Positions 7,220 to 16,941 of a DNA stretch of 64,000 nucleotides are shown piece by piece (the first letter of the stretch is position 1; each line of letters opens with the position of its first letter). Made by a program: the position numbers and the translations under genes. The stretch spans positions 11,173-75,172 of the forward strand of contig CAVJRQ010000036.1 in NCBI GenBank assembly GCA_963652075.1. Direction: 5' to 3'. A model generated the notes under the pieces. It was not told where the DNA came from, did not search any database, and was given only the letters and a program-made list of their open reading frames with translations. This stretch comes from Phocaeicola_A sp963652075. Lineage in GTDB: Bacteria > Bacteroidota > Bacteroidia > Bacteroidales > Bacteroidaceae.

Positions 7220-9826
7220 CTACTTCTGTATACCGAATTCTTTCTGTTGCTTGTCCACCTCGTCAAGTGCCTGGCGTTTCTCTTCTTCCGTCAGCTGCAC
7301 ACCACCCTTCTGCCCAGTCTGCACAGTCTGCCTGCCCGCACGCTCTTCATCGAGATAGCAGAAAGGAATCGTAGCCGGCACACTCTCAAAGGTGATTTCC
7401 GCCGGTGTGGGCGCATGGGTACCTTCAAATTGCACACGAGCCTTCACGGTAATCTTGCCGGCCTTACGGGTAGAGCGTACCAGTACGGGAGCCGAACCCC
7501 ATTCTACCGGACGGGGATTGGCATGAATGGAGGCATCGCCTATGAGTTCGCCCTCTCCTTCAACGGTGAATACAATGTTCTCTTTCGCCAAACGACGGAC
7601 GTGACCGCTGTCGTCAGTGACCTCCGCCACCACGACAATGATGTCCGAACCGTTGGCCACGAACTCCTGGTTCTGCCAATCGACATAGAGGCGCAGCTTG
7701 GTGGATCGGCGCGACGGCATCTTCTTGGTGGAGCATACCACCTTCCCGTCAATGATTCCTTCCGCCACCATATTCACCTTCTGCCAGTTCTTCTGTTTGT
7801 AGCTGTAGTCACGGGCTTCCCAGAAATCCCATACGTCATCGAACACCACCGGAGCGTTGGGCATGCCGCCTTGTTTGTGGACTACAGGTTTCGTCCAACT
7901 CTTTGTGCCGTCATAGACGGAGAGGCGTACGGAGTCACAGTTGCTGAAGACCACCACATCCTTGTCGGAGAACTGCGTCATCTCGTGCATGATGTAGACC
8001 ATCGGCCCACAGTCCGCCACCGGATGATGCAATTCCGGAGAGGTCTGGCTACGGAACATGTAATAGGCGTATTTTGGTTGGCGGAAACAGTCGAACAGTC
8101 CGCCCCAATAGGGGTCTGGGTGATAGCCGCGTTGATGGTCGAACGGATGCCACAAGGCACCGCCGATAAACTGTCCCGTGGTACGATAAAGCCCGTCGTA
8201 GGTCTTTGCCAACGACAATGTCTGCACCTTCATCGGACGTTCGCCCCAACTGCGTGAGGCGCGGTTGTCGTTGTTGTGGGCGTACCAGTCGTCCACGTTC
8301 TCGCCAAACTCACGGGTGAAGATACACTGCTTGGGGGCATCCGCTTTCTCGTCGTCTCCCGGCCAGCCATAGACCACGTCGTAGTTGTCGCGCACACCGG
8401 CGGAGTGCACGTCAGCGACGGCGACAGGACGACCCGGATAAGGATATTCGTCTTTCGTTACCTGGAGTGCTTCCAAGGCAAACTCCTTCGGATAGGAAGT
8501 CTCATTGAGGATAGGTTCCCACATCAATACGGAAGGATGGTTGCGGTCGCGGCGGATGATGTCGCGCGTGTTGGCGTGTACGCGTTCGGCAAACTCCGGC
8601 TTCTTGTTCCAGAACTGCCAACCGGGGGTAGCCACGATGACAAACATACCCAGCTCGTCGCAAGCGTCCATAAACGAGGGGTCTTGCGGATAGTGCGCCA
8701 CACGGATGATGCGGCAACCTGCATCGCGCAGCCGTTTGGCATCGCGCCATTGTTGGGAGTTAGGCACGGCGTTGCCCACATAGGCAAAGTCCTGGTGACG
8801 GTTAGCACCGACCAGTTGTTCGTAGCGTTTGCCATTCAGCCAAAAGCCTTCCTTTCCCCTGAACTCGCACAGGCGGATACCGATGCGGGTAACGCCGCCA
8901 TCCACGCAAGTCCCGTTTTGTTTGACGCGGGACTCTATGCGATAGAGGTAAGGAGCGTCCGGAATCCACAAATGAGGGTTCTTGACCTGTATCTTTTGCG
9001 TCACCGTCTTGGTCTCACCGACTGCCAACGGGATGCGTTGGCTGACCCGTTTCACCACCGTGCCGGCAGCATCCAGCAAGGAGGTCTCCACCACGGCTTG
9101 GCAGGATTGTTTGCCGTCATTCGCCACTTCGGTGTTGACAAACACGTCCGCCCGTTTGTCGGAGATGTTGTCATAGTGGACAAATACTCCCCCACCCGCC
9201 GTACGGTTGGCCTCAACGGCATCGGTGATGGCAACGGGCGACTTGGCAATCAGCCACACGTCACGGTAAATGCCTCCGTGGTAGGCAAAGTCCAACGTAT
9301 ATTGTGTCTTGCCGGGAGGATAGGTCTTGTCGTCGCTATTGTCAGCCATCACAGCCACCACACAGGTGTCACCGGCTTGGATGCCGGCCTCGGAGAGCTG
9401 TAGCGTAACGGGCAGATAGCCCCCCAAGTGTTCCTTCACCAACTTTCCGTTGACGTAGAACTTCTGCTTTCCCATGATGGACTCGAAGTGGAGGCTCACG
9501 TTTTTCCCTTTCGTATCCTGTGGCACCACAAAGTGTTTGCGGTACCAGACAATGCCTTGGTAGTTGCGGCAACCGCTGGCTTCCGCCGGCATCAGTTCCA
9601 CGCTGTGGGGCGTTGAGACTACCGCCCAAGCGGAGTCATCCAGTTCGAGCGCTTCGCCGTTCGCCACATCTCCCTTATGGAAACGCCATCCGGCATTGAA
9701 ATCATAGACAAGGCGTCCGCTCTCCGAAAGCGGAAAGAAGCCGGCAACGGAAATCTCTTGCGACAGGTTTGCCCACAACGTCATGCAAGGGACGAGGAGC
9801 AACAGGGCTATCAGTGTTTTCTTCAT
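7220..9826 (-). CDS. Glycoside hydrolase family 2 enzyme (beta-galactosidase/beta-glucuronidase type)
   Basis: This 868-residue periplasmic enzyme has a signal peptide (MKKTLIALLLLVPCMTLWA). The order is sugar-binding jelly roll, immunoglobulin-like domain, TIM barrel, and C-terminal beta domains. The acid/base glutamate lies in VLMWEPILNETSYP (about residue 440) and the nucleophile in FTREFGENVDDW (about 505). Both are in the expected places for retaining GH2 enzymes. The C terminus is short and charged (EEEKRQALDEVDKQQKEF), unlike the Bgal_small domain of the other GH2 in this operon, so the two are not simple duplicates. Substrate could be a beta-galactoside, a beta-glucuronide or a related sugar. 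It is 19 bases downstream of the DUF5703 gene in the same operon. Confidence 0.88.
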   Translation of the reverse strand: MKKTLIALLLLVPCMTLWANLSQEISVAGFFPLSESGRLVYDFNAGWRFHKGDVANGEALELDDSAWAVVSTPHSVELMPAEASGCRNYQGIVWYRKHFVVPQDTKGKNVSLHFESIMGKQKFYVNGKLVKEHLGGYLPVTLQLSEAGIQAGDTCVVAVMADNSDDKTYPPGKTQYTLDFAYHGGIYRDVWLIAKSPVAITDAVEANRTAGGGVFVHYDNISDKRADVFVNTEVANDGKQSCQAVVETSLLDAAGTVVKRVSQRIPLAVGETKTVTQKIQVKNPHLWIPDAPYLYRIESRVKQNGTCVDGGVTRIGIRLCEFRGKEGFWLNGKRYEQLVGANRHQDFAYVGNAVPNSQQWRDAKRLRDAGCRIIRVAHYPQDPSFMDACDELGMFVIVATPGWQFWNKKPEFAERVHANTRDIIRRDRNHPSVLMWEPILNETSYPKEFALEALQVTKDEYPYPGRPVAVADVHSAGVRDNYDVVYGWPGDDEKADAPKQCIFTREFGENVDDWYAHNNDNRASRSWGERPMKVQTLSLAKTYDGLYRTTGQFIGGALWHPFDHQRGYHPDPYWGGLFDCFRQPKYAYYMFRSQTSPELHHPVADCGPMVYIMHEMTQFSDKDVVVFSNCDSVRLSVYDGTKSWTKPVVHKQGGMPNAPVVFDDVWDFWEARDYSYKQKNWQKVNMVAEGIIDGKVVCSTKKMPSRRSTKLRLYVDWQNQEFVANGSDIIVVVAEVTDDSGHVRRLAKENIVFTVEGEGELIGDASIHANPRPVEWGSAPVLVRSTRKAGKITVKARVQFEGTHAPTPAEITFESVPATIPFCYLDEERAGRQTVQTGQKGGVQLTEEEKRQALDEVDKQQKEFGIQK

Positions 9827-9845
9827 GCGATTATAAGGTATTATG

Positions 9846-12125
9846 TTATTGCTTCAAATTGACTATCACATCGGCTTTGCGGCTTTCGGGGGTCACTTGC
9901 AGGCGCGCCAGCTTTCCGTCACGGAGTTCCGCCTCCACCACCGTCTGGTCGATAGCGTGGAGCTTGAAACGTACATTCCAAGCAGCCGGCCAGGCAGGGA
10001 AAAGGTAAATCTTCCCGTTTCGGGTCTGCAGCAACATCTCTTGCAGACCAATCATGCCGCTACCTCCCCAGTTATGATCGGGAGTCCAGTCGAACCCCGG
10101 CCCCCAAAAGGCAGGGAAGCGATGAGGGCCGTCCGCCAATTTTTCTTTGGTCAGTCGGGCCGCTTCGTCGGTCAAGCCCAAGCACGCCGCCCAGATATTG
10201 TCCTGCTTCCACCCTTTCGGGGAGCGGAACTTGATGGCATCGGCATCCAGGTTGTAGGTGTCACGTGCCACCTGCAACGAATCTCCTTCACAACCCACGC
10301 CAAAGATACGCCACGGGAAGACGGGATAAAGTTGGGCTGTCTCCACGTTGTTGACCCGCTCCCACGACTTGGCAGGAGCGATGGTCTTCTTGCCTTCAAT
10401 CCGGCGGTAAGGGAGGTCAGGGATGCGCACCAGCATCTCTTTCCATCGTCCCACAGCCGTGTCACCTGCCATCTGCTTCATGTCGATATAACTCTTCAGC
10501 ACGGTCTGCAGGGCCGCCACAGTGGAAGCCGCATTGTTGGCCATCTTGTAGGTCTCGCATCCCGAACCCGGGAAGAGGATGAGTTTCCCCTCTCCGTCCA
10601 ATTTCTTGATGCCCCGTCGGGAAGCCAGATACTGATAGTGTTCGTCAAAGAAGGTGAGCGCACTCTCTATCAGGTTGGTATAGGAAGAGATGTCCGTAGC
10701 GGCGTAGCGACGCAACTCCAGTATCATTTGGCAAAACTCAAGCACCGTGTCCCACGTATATTCGAGCCAAGCGTTGTATTCCACGCCCTTGTCGAACCAC
10801 TCGGGACGCTTCAGTCCATATTCCGCCATATTGGGTAGTCCGAAGCATTCGGTCTGTTCAGTAAAGCATCCACCCGCATGATTCCAGTAGAAGCGGCTTC
10901 GAAGCTCGGCATTGTGGAGCATGCGGTTGTAAGCCTCAAACTGCGGAATCATCAGGTCGGCATCCCCGTTCTTCAGCATGGGCCAATAGACAAGCCGTTG
11001 GTTCTGTGCCGTCATCGTGCCACCGCCCCAGTTGCGGTAGTCGGGGGTGTAGTCTGCCGTAGGAGCGGTCTTCACGTACTGCGGGTCAAAGGTAAACAGG
11101 CCTCCGTTGAACTTGGTCGGTCCCGATCCGTAGGCGTTGCAACCCAGCATGTAACGGAACAAGGTGAAGTTGCGGGCAACGTCTGCCGCCTCGCCATCCG
11201 CCTCGATGTAGCTGCGCTTCCAAAACGCGTTCCACCAGGCGACTGAGGCTTTGCGGTCACGCTCGGTCCGGATGGACTTCTCAACCTGTTCCAACCCCGT
11301 CAGCCATTGTTCCGTATCCGTTGTCTGTAGCGTGTGGAACGCGATGGTTACGTGGTGCGACTTGGCGGGTTTCGCCGATTGGAAGTTCCATGCCTGGTAA
11401 TCCGTACCAGCGTATTCGCCTTTAGAAGTACCCGTAAAGGAGAGGTTGTCGCCGCTCAACCGTCCGCCGGAGAGAAGATTCGCTACGGGATTCCACAGTT
11501 GGTTCTTGATGGAGTCCAGTCCTTCGAGGCTCACGGTTCGGTCGAACACGGTAACGGCTGGGTTATGATGATAGAAAAGCACCCCGTTACCCGATGGACG
11601 TATAGAATCCTTGGAAGTGACCAAGCCCGTGGTCTTGGCCCACTTGAGGGAGTTCTGCCGTGCTTCTCCCTTACGGAACGCACGGTCTGCGTAACGCCAA
11701 TTCTCATAGCTGAGGTTCAAGGTGGAGGCTTCGTGTCCCTTTACCTCCAAGTGAACCACAGGACGGTACACGTCTACCCAAAGCAGCACGGTGTAACCGC
11801 CCAAGTGAATCTCCTGGGTGCCGTCCTTCAGTCTGAGTGTCTGTCGAAAGCCGGTTTCGGGCATAGGCGAGCCATTCATGCGCAACCGCACCCGTCCTGC
11901 CTTCAGGAGTGTGGTGTACTCGTCGTAGGCTCCACTGCGGCTCATGTAAAAGAGCAGTTCGCCGTTCTCCACCCACACGTTCAGTCCAATGTCACCGCCT
12001 CCGCAAGGCATCGACTCCGAAGCGTTCTTGCTGAAGGTTGTCCAGGTGTAGTCGGCAGGCTGTCCCCACACCGTGTGGCAAAGGGAAAACGCCGCCATCA
12101 AGAGTATAGTCCGTATTCTTCGCAT
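9846..12125 (-). CDS. Secreted DUF5703-containing, GH95-like (alpha/alpha)6 enzyme
   Basis: This 759-residue protein has a signal peptide ending near HTVWGQ. The N-terminal beta-sandwich (WTTFSKNASESMPCGGGDIG, then ENGELLFYMSRSGAYDE) is the DUF5703 pattern. The middle and C-terminal part, with YWNHAGGCFTEQTECFGLPN and the later GSGCETYKMANNAAST, has the shape of an (alpha/alpha)6 barrel as in GH95, the alpha-L-fucosidase/alpha-L-galactosidase family. The length fits that architecture. The similarity to GH95 is structural in style; I cannot confirm catalytic residues. In context it probably removes an alpha-L-sugar from the same glycan that the neighbouring rhamnosidases attack, acting in the periplasm. 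Confidence 0.7.
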   Translation of the reverse strand: MRRIRTILLMAAFSLCHTVWGQPADYTWTTFSKNASESMPCGGGDIGLNVWVENGELLFYMSRSGAYDEYTTLLKAGRVRLRMNGSPMPETGFRQTLRLKDGTQEIHLGGYTVLLWVDVYRPVVHLEVKGHEASTLNLSYENWRYADRAFRKGEARQNSLKWAKTTGLVTSKDSIRPSGNGVLFYHHNPAVTVFDRTVSLEGLDSIKNQLWNPVANLLSGGRLSGDNLSFTGTSKGEYAGTDYQAWNFQSAKPAKSHHVTIAFHTLQTTDTEQWLTGLEQVEKSIRTERDRKASVAWWNAFWKRSYIEADGEAADVARNFTLFRYMLGCNAYGSGPTKFNGGLFTFDPQYVKTAPTADYTPDYRNWGGGTMTAQNQRLVYWPMLKNGDADLMIPQFEAYNRMLHNAELRSRFYWNHAGGCFTEQTECFGLPNMAEYGLKRPEWFDKGVEYNAWLEYTWDTVLEFCQMILELRRYAATDISSYTNLIESALTFFDEHYQYLASRRGIKKLDGEGKLILFPGSGCETYKMANNAASTVAALQTVLKSYIDMKQMAGDTAVGRWKEMLVRIPDLPYRRIEGKKTIAPAKSWERVNNVETAQLYPVFPWRIFGVGCEGDSLQVARDTYNLDADAIKFRSPKGWKQDNIWAACLGLTDEAARLTKEKLADGPHRFPAFWGPGFDWTPDHNWGGSGMIGLQEMLLQTRNGKIYLFPAWPAAWNVRFKLHAIDQTVVEAELRDGKLARLQVTPESRKADVIVNLKQ

Positions 12126-12163
12126 GGGTCTTGTCCGTTAGTAATCCGTTATCTGTTTATGTC

Positions 12164-13630
12164 TTATTTTTTCAAGGGTTTCGGGTCTTCCCAGTCATCG
12201 GAACGGAAGGAAGAGACGGGCAAACCCTCCGCACCATAGAGGTCACCTTCAGCATAATCCTCAAAAGCGTAACGCACCGCCACCGGATGAGCCACCTTGT
12301 CGCTCGTCACAATCACGTTCTGCCGTTTAATCTCCGCCTTTGCAGGATAGAACACACGGTCTTCACCTGCCACCTTGAAGTTCTTGGAGGCGAACCCATG
12401 CTTCACGTTGACCCACATCGGCGCACGTTCGAAGCTGACGATGACCGTGTCGTTGCGTATCTCACACGACTTGTAGTAAGGGCTGTCGCCCGTGATGCCT
12501 TGGATGCCATACGCTTTGTTGAGTGCCAACAGAGCCAACCGTTCGCCCGGGGTACGTTTGTCGTAGGGGTGAATGCCGTTCTTAAATCCCGCATCCATCA
12601 GCACGGCCATGCCGGTCTCGGGCACCATGAACTCAACCTTTGCCTGTGCCTCGCGCAGGTAGGCGGAGTTGCAGAGCGGTTTGCCCTTGCCCGTGATGTT
12701 CCCGTAGCTATAGGGAGCAATCTGGCAATAGTAGAAGGGGAAGTCGCCTTGTCCCCACACCTTGCGCCATCCGGTTATCAGCGAAGCGAACATGTCGGCA
12801 TAGGTATGCGCCCGGTTCCAGTTATCCTCGCCTTGATACCAAATGACACCCTTCATGGTCATGCCAATCAGCGGACTCAGCATACCGTTGAAAAGAACTG
12901 TCGGCGTGCGGTTTTTCTGGGCTATCTTTCCGTTGGCTTGCGGTATCTGTGCGGTTGCTTCGGGGAAGGCTTTCAGCATCTCTTCGTTCATCCAGGCCTC
13001 GCACGACGATCCGCCCCAAGCGGCGACCACCAAGCCTACAGGCACTTGCAGGGTCTCTTCTATCTGACGGCCGAAGTAATAGGCTGTGGCGCTGAACTCA
13101 CGAATGGTGGCGGGAGTGGCCTCCACCCAACTGCCCACGCAATCGGTGGCGGGCACTGTAGCGGAGTTGCGTTTCATCGTAAAGAGGCGGATGCGTTCGT
13201 TACGTCCGCGCAACGCGTCCATGTTGGCTCCTTCTACGGGCTGGTTGGTGAAGCCTTTCATCGGCATCTCCATGTTGCTCTGTCCGGAGCATAGCCACAG
13301 CTCACCTACCATCACGTTGTGAAGGGTCAACGGAGTTCCGTCGCTCACCACCACGTCGTAAGGGCCTCCGGCCTTGGGAGTGGGCAAGGTCATCTTCCAC
13401 GCTCCCTTGGCATCGGATTGGGTCGTATAGGCTTTACCGTTCCACGAGGGAGTTACCGTCACCGTTTGGTTGGGAGCGGCCGTTCCCCACAGATTGGCGG
13501 CAGTCTGTTGCTGCATCACCATGTTATCGGAAAATATGGCGGGCATCTTCACCTCTGCCTGCAAAGACTGACCCAGGGCGGTAGCCAACAGCAGGGTCGC
13601 AAAAGCTTTTGTACAATTATTGATTCTCAT
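12164..13630 (-). CDS. Sialate O-acetylesterase family (SASA) carbohydrate esterase
   Basis: This 488-residue periplasmic esterase has a signal peptide (cut near SLQAEV). The serine nucleophile motif is CSGQSNMEMPM at about residues 112-122, and the catalytic Asp/His region is KNGIHPYDKRTPGERL near residue 350. Both are characteristic of the SGNH-fold sialate-O-acetylesterase family. In plant-glycan loci these enzymes remove acetyl groups from the polysaccharide. Sialic acid itself is not implied, since no sialidase or nan gene is nearby. It lies 41 bases after the GH106 gene. Its likely job is to clear acetyl esters that would block the rhamnosidases and galactosidases. Confidence 0.88.
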   Translation of the reverse strand: MRINNCTKAFATLLLATALGQSLQAEVKMPAIFSDNMVMQQQTAANLWGTAAPNQTVTVTPSWNGKAYTTQSDAKGAWKMTLPTPKAGGPYDVVVSDGTPLTLHNVMVGELWLCSGQSNMEMPMKGFTNQPVEGANMDALRGRNERIRLFTMKRNSATVPATDCVGSWVEATPATIREFSATAYYFGRQIEETLQVPVGLVVAAWGGSSCEAWMNEEMLKAFPEATAQIPQANGKIAQKNRTPTVLFNGMLSPLIGMTMKGVIWYQGEDNWNRAHTYADMFASLITGWRKVWGQGDFPFYYCQIAPYSYGNITGKGKPLCNSAYLREAQAKVEFMVPETGMAVLMDAGFKNGIHPYDKRTPGERLALLALNKAYGIQGITGDSPYYKSCEIRNDTVIVSFERAPMWVNVKHGFASKNFKVAGEDRVFYPAKAEIKRQNVIVTSDKVAHPVAVRYAFEDYAEGDLYGAEGLPVSSFRSDDWEDPKPLKK

Positions 13631-13671
13631 AGCTTTGTTTTATTATCGTTCGTTTCTGTTCATTCGTCGCT

Positions 13672-16600
13672 TCATCGGTTGGTACGCACCAGCTTCAAAG
13701 GTCCCAACAAGCCTGCGGGAAGCAACTCCTTTTCCGCCCTACGGTACTTGGCGTTGGTCCAGATACCCTCGTAGGGTGCTTTGCCTTGGTCAGCTCCGTT
13801 GAGCGCATTAGCCCACGTGTTGGAGACTTCTATCTCTAATGTGTTGTCACCCTTGCGCAGTGCCTTGGTCACGTCCGCTTCATAGGGGGCGGTCCATACC
13901 ACGCCGCAATCCGTTCCGTTCACCTTCACTGCTGCCACGTCATGTAGCGTGCCCAACCGGAGCTTCACCTTCTCGGCTTCGTTGAGTGTCCGGTTCCAGT
14001 TGAAACGGGTCGTGTAAACGGCAGTGCCGCTATAGTAACGGATACGTTCGTTCTCCTCTTTCGACCAGTCGAAGAGCTCGGTCCGCTTCACGGTCGTGTC
14101 TATCAAGGGGAAACGCACACTCCATTGAGTTGCGTTCAAATCGTCCGTCTTGTACCATACCACAGAGGAGTTCTCGCTCTTCCGTGTGGGTTCTTTGAAC
14201 ACGATGAACGCGGATTCGCCAGCCGCAAGTTTCATGGTAACTTCCGTGCGACCTTTGGCGGCACTCCACGTCAAGCGGTCGGTAACCTCTCCGGTCATCG
14301 GGTTCCACCATTCCGGGACGCGGCCATTGATTCGGAAGGAAGCCACAAACTCCCTTTCCGTCTCTTGCTGGTTGGCAACGAAGTAGATATCCACATTCTC
14401 CTCCGCGTTCCGACGGTGAGTCCATGCCACCTGTTCAGGAACTATCAGGTCGCGTTCCAACCCATAGTCGGAGAAGTCATCGGCCTTGTTGGGCAACTCG
14501 GGAACGATTACGCCTGCCTCCTGCAAAGCCGCCACTTTGGCTGCGACCTCTTTACTCTGCACGTTGTTGGGGTTCATGGGATGCGTTGTCGGCATCACCA
14601 CTACCCGGTATGAAGCACCGCCCGGCAACACCATCCGTCCGTCTTCCGCTTGGGCAAGGCGGAGCAAGGCATCCCGGTTGAAGGAGTCGTAGGCATAGCC
14701 ACGCAACGGATTGACCCATTTATCCGGGTCAGCCATGTTGGCGGAGTGCGTAACACCCACCGGCATCACCCTCAAAGGTTGACCTTCATTGGCCAGTCGT
14801 GCCTGTTCGCTCCGCACCCGTTCCTTACCGAAGATGCCGGGCAACATCGGCACGAGGCGGTCGGGCAGGATAGCCCGGCTCGGCACTTCCTCCCCGGTAA
14901 ACACGGCGATGTCCGTCACCGGCACGCCGTACTGCAATAGGGCTTGGCAACGTGCGGCATAGTCAGCCAGTCCTTTGCCGCCATTCTTCCACCACGTGTT
15001 GTCGCGTTGGAAGAAGAGGCCGATGCCGTCCAGCGTCATGCCCGGTTTCTTGTCCATATAGGGGTTGTGCGTGTAGACATGGAAGAAGAGTCGGTTGATT
15101 CCCAGCGCATAGTTCCGGTCGAGCAGTGTCTTCAGCATGGCAGGGGTTTCGTCCCACGTGCCTCGCACCTCGGTGAAACCTTCCGCCTGAATGATATTCT
15201 TTCCGTAGATGTGCGCTCCGCTGACGGCATCGAGCATGTCGTTGGGCTTGTCGTGCGTAGGGCTTCGCAGCCAGAACTCACCCATGGGGAGGTCTACCAT
15301 CTGATAATGGAGCAAGCCGTCGCTCACCATGGTGGGAGCCACACATTCGGCGGAGAACTGGCAGTCGTATGCCTTGGCGCAATCCGCCAGCTCTTGGTAG
15401 AAGACATCCTTCACCAGTTCCGCAATGGTGCGACGCACGTCACGCAGCACCCGTTCGGAGGTGGTTACGTCATCCACCGGGATACCTGCGTACAAGGCAA
15501 GGTAGGGAGCGAGCGGGTAGCCGCGGCGGGCTTCGAACTCATCCATAAAGTTATCGCTCCAGTTCTGGCAACCACACTCCCAACTGTCGACATGCATATA
15601 CTTCAACACGCGGTGCGCCAACTCCTCTCCTATCTCCTCAAAGGCACGGCCAAACCAGTAGTTGAACTGTTTACGCACGGCGATGATATTGAACTTGTCA
15701 CATTCCAGTCCTTTGCCACCGCCTCCCGTCGCGTTGGTATGTCCCGTGGAGGTGTGTCCGATGCGCAGCAGCCGCCATTCGCCTTGGGGCAAGGTGGCCG
15801 TGAGCCGACCGTTGTGCATGCCAGCCGTCATCTCCAAAATCTCTTCTTTGGACACGCAGTCCTGCGCAGAAACCTCGTCCGCTTGGGTGTCCTCTGCCAC
15901 TCGCCATACAAGTCCGGCCTTTCCTTCCCACTGGTTCAGTCGGGGCTCGGCATGGAACACCACGCGTTTAATCTTCAGGTTGGGTTTCCATTTGGCGGCA
16001 TCCATGTCCTCACAGCCCGGTTCGCTTCCTTCGGGAGTCCAATAGAGACGGAAATAGCGAGCCGTGGTAGGCGGTATGGTATGGGTACTGTTCTCATCAG
16101 TGTTTTGCCATCCCTGACGGGCTGGCGTAAGGTGTTTCACCGTGTAGTATTTCTTGCCGTCGACGCTGGCCTTCACCACCATGCGGTGCGCCTGGTAGTT
16201 GTTGCCGTTCAGCACGATTTCGAGGTTACGGCAGGTAATGGGCTCGTCAAAGGCGTATTGTATCCAGCAAGGGACGGACGAGCGTATCACTCCTACGGAA
16301 TCGATGTTTACGCCCTTCTTGACATCCACGTCATCGGAGAGGTTTCCGCAAGTGACACGAGGGCGTTGGGTAATGCGTTCGCCCTTCACGGGCAGTGCCA
16401 ACAGGGCGATGTCCTCGTAGTAGCCTTCGAAGGCTTGTGGACAAGGCAAGCGGAGTGCATCCATCCGGCCGCCCTGCACGATAGTGTCACTGAACACCAC
16501 TTTCTGCATGGACTCTTCGGGACGTATCCACGGTCCGCCAGCCAAGGCGAACCCGTCACAGATGTGCATGCCGAGTTTCAAGCCTAAGCGGTCAGCCTCT

Positions 16601-16941
16601 TGCGCACTGTGTTTGACCATCCTCCACCATTCGGGTGTCAACTGTTCGGCCTTGCCCTCATATTGCGGACCTTGTTGCACCGATTTGATGGGCATCAGGT
16701 AAGCGCCGCCCAAGCCGGCCTGTTTCATGGCTTCGAGGTCGGCCGTGATGCCTTCTTCGCTTACGGCTCCATACATCCAGTACCAGAAAGTCCATGGTTT
16801 GGCATCCCCATCAGGACGGGCGAACCGTTGACGCAGGTCGTTCGCGCCTGACGACAACGGTTTGGCACTCAGTGCCGCAACGCCCATCAGCCAGACCAAA
16901 GCACTCGTTATGAGAGTTGTTTTCTTCATTCTTTCAATCAT
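13672..16941 (-). CDS. Glycoside hydrolase family 106 alpha-L-rhamnosidase
   Basis: This 1089-residue secreted enzyme has a signal peptide (KKTTLITSALVWLMGVAALSA). The N-terminal sequence RFARPDGDAKPWTFWYWMYGAVSEEGI, followed by ADLEAMKQAGLGGAYLMP, is the hallmark start of GH106 catalytic barrels. The C-terminal part carries a galactose-binding-like sandwich (NWNRTLNEAEKVKLRLG, VKVNGTDCGVVW). GH106 members are inverting alpha-L-rhamnosidases that act on rhamnogalacturonan or other rhamnosides. The first ATG overlaps the stop of the preceding GH2 gene as ATGA, which supports the start at 16941; MKKTT four codons on is an alternative. Coupling to GH2 suggests sequential removal of rhamnose and galactose. 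Confidence 0.92.
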   Translation of the reverse strand: MIERMKKTTLITSALVWLMGVAALSAKPLSSGANDLRQRFARPDGDAKPWTFWYWMYGAVSEEGITADLEAMKQAGLGGAYLMPIKSVQQGPQYEGKAEQLTPEWWRMVKHSAQEADRLGLKLGMHICDGFALAGGPWIRPEESMQKVVFSDTIVQGGRMDALRLPCPQAFEGYYEDIALLALPVKGERITQRPRVTCGNLSDDVDVKKGVNIDSVGVIRSSVPCWIQYAFDEPITCRNLEIVLNGNNYQAHRMVVKASVDGKKYYTVKHLTPARQGWQNTDENSTHTIPPTTARYFRLYWTPEGSEPGCEDMDAAKWKPNLKIKRVVFHAEPRLNQWEGKAGLVWRVAEDTQADEVSAQDCVSKEEILEMTAGMHNGRLTATLPQGEWRLLRIGHTSTGHTNATGGGGKGLECDKFNIIAVRKQFNYWFGRAFEEIGEELAHRVLKYMHVDSWECGCQNWSDNFMDEFEARRGYPLAPYLALYAGIPVDDVTTSERVLRDVRRTIAELVKDVFYQELADCAKAYDCQFSAECVAPTMVSDGLLHYQMVDLPMGEFWLRSPTHDKPNDMLDAVSGAHIYGKNIIQAEGFTEVRGTWDETPAMLKTLLDRNYALGINRLFFHVYTHNPYMDKKPGMTLDGIGLFFQRDNTWWKNGGKGLADYAARCQALLQYGVPVTDIAVFTGEEVPSRAILPDRLVPMLPGIFGKERVRSEQARLANEGQPLRVMPVGVTHSANMADPDKWVNPLRGYAYDSFNRDALLRLAQAEDGRMVLPGGASYRVVVMPTTHPMNPNNVQSKEVAAKVAALQEAGVIVPELPNKADDFSDYGLERDLIVPEQVAWTHRRNAEENVDIYFVANQQETEREFVASFRINGRVPEWWNPMTGEVTDRLTWSAAKGRTEVTMKLAAGESAFIVFKEPTRKSENSSVVWYKTDDLNATQWSVRFPLIDTTVKRTELFDWSKEENERIRYYSGTAVYTTRFNWNRTLNEAEKVKLRLGTLHDVAAVKVNGTDCGVVWTAPYEADVTKALRKGDNTLEIEVSNTWANALNGADQGKAPYEGIWTNAKYRRAEKELLPAGLLGPLKLVRTNR

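Noticed and set aside
14944..16587. Open frame of 547 codons on the plus strand, antisense to the GH106 gene
   Set aside because: Shadow of a well-supported rhamnosidase gene on the opposite strand.
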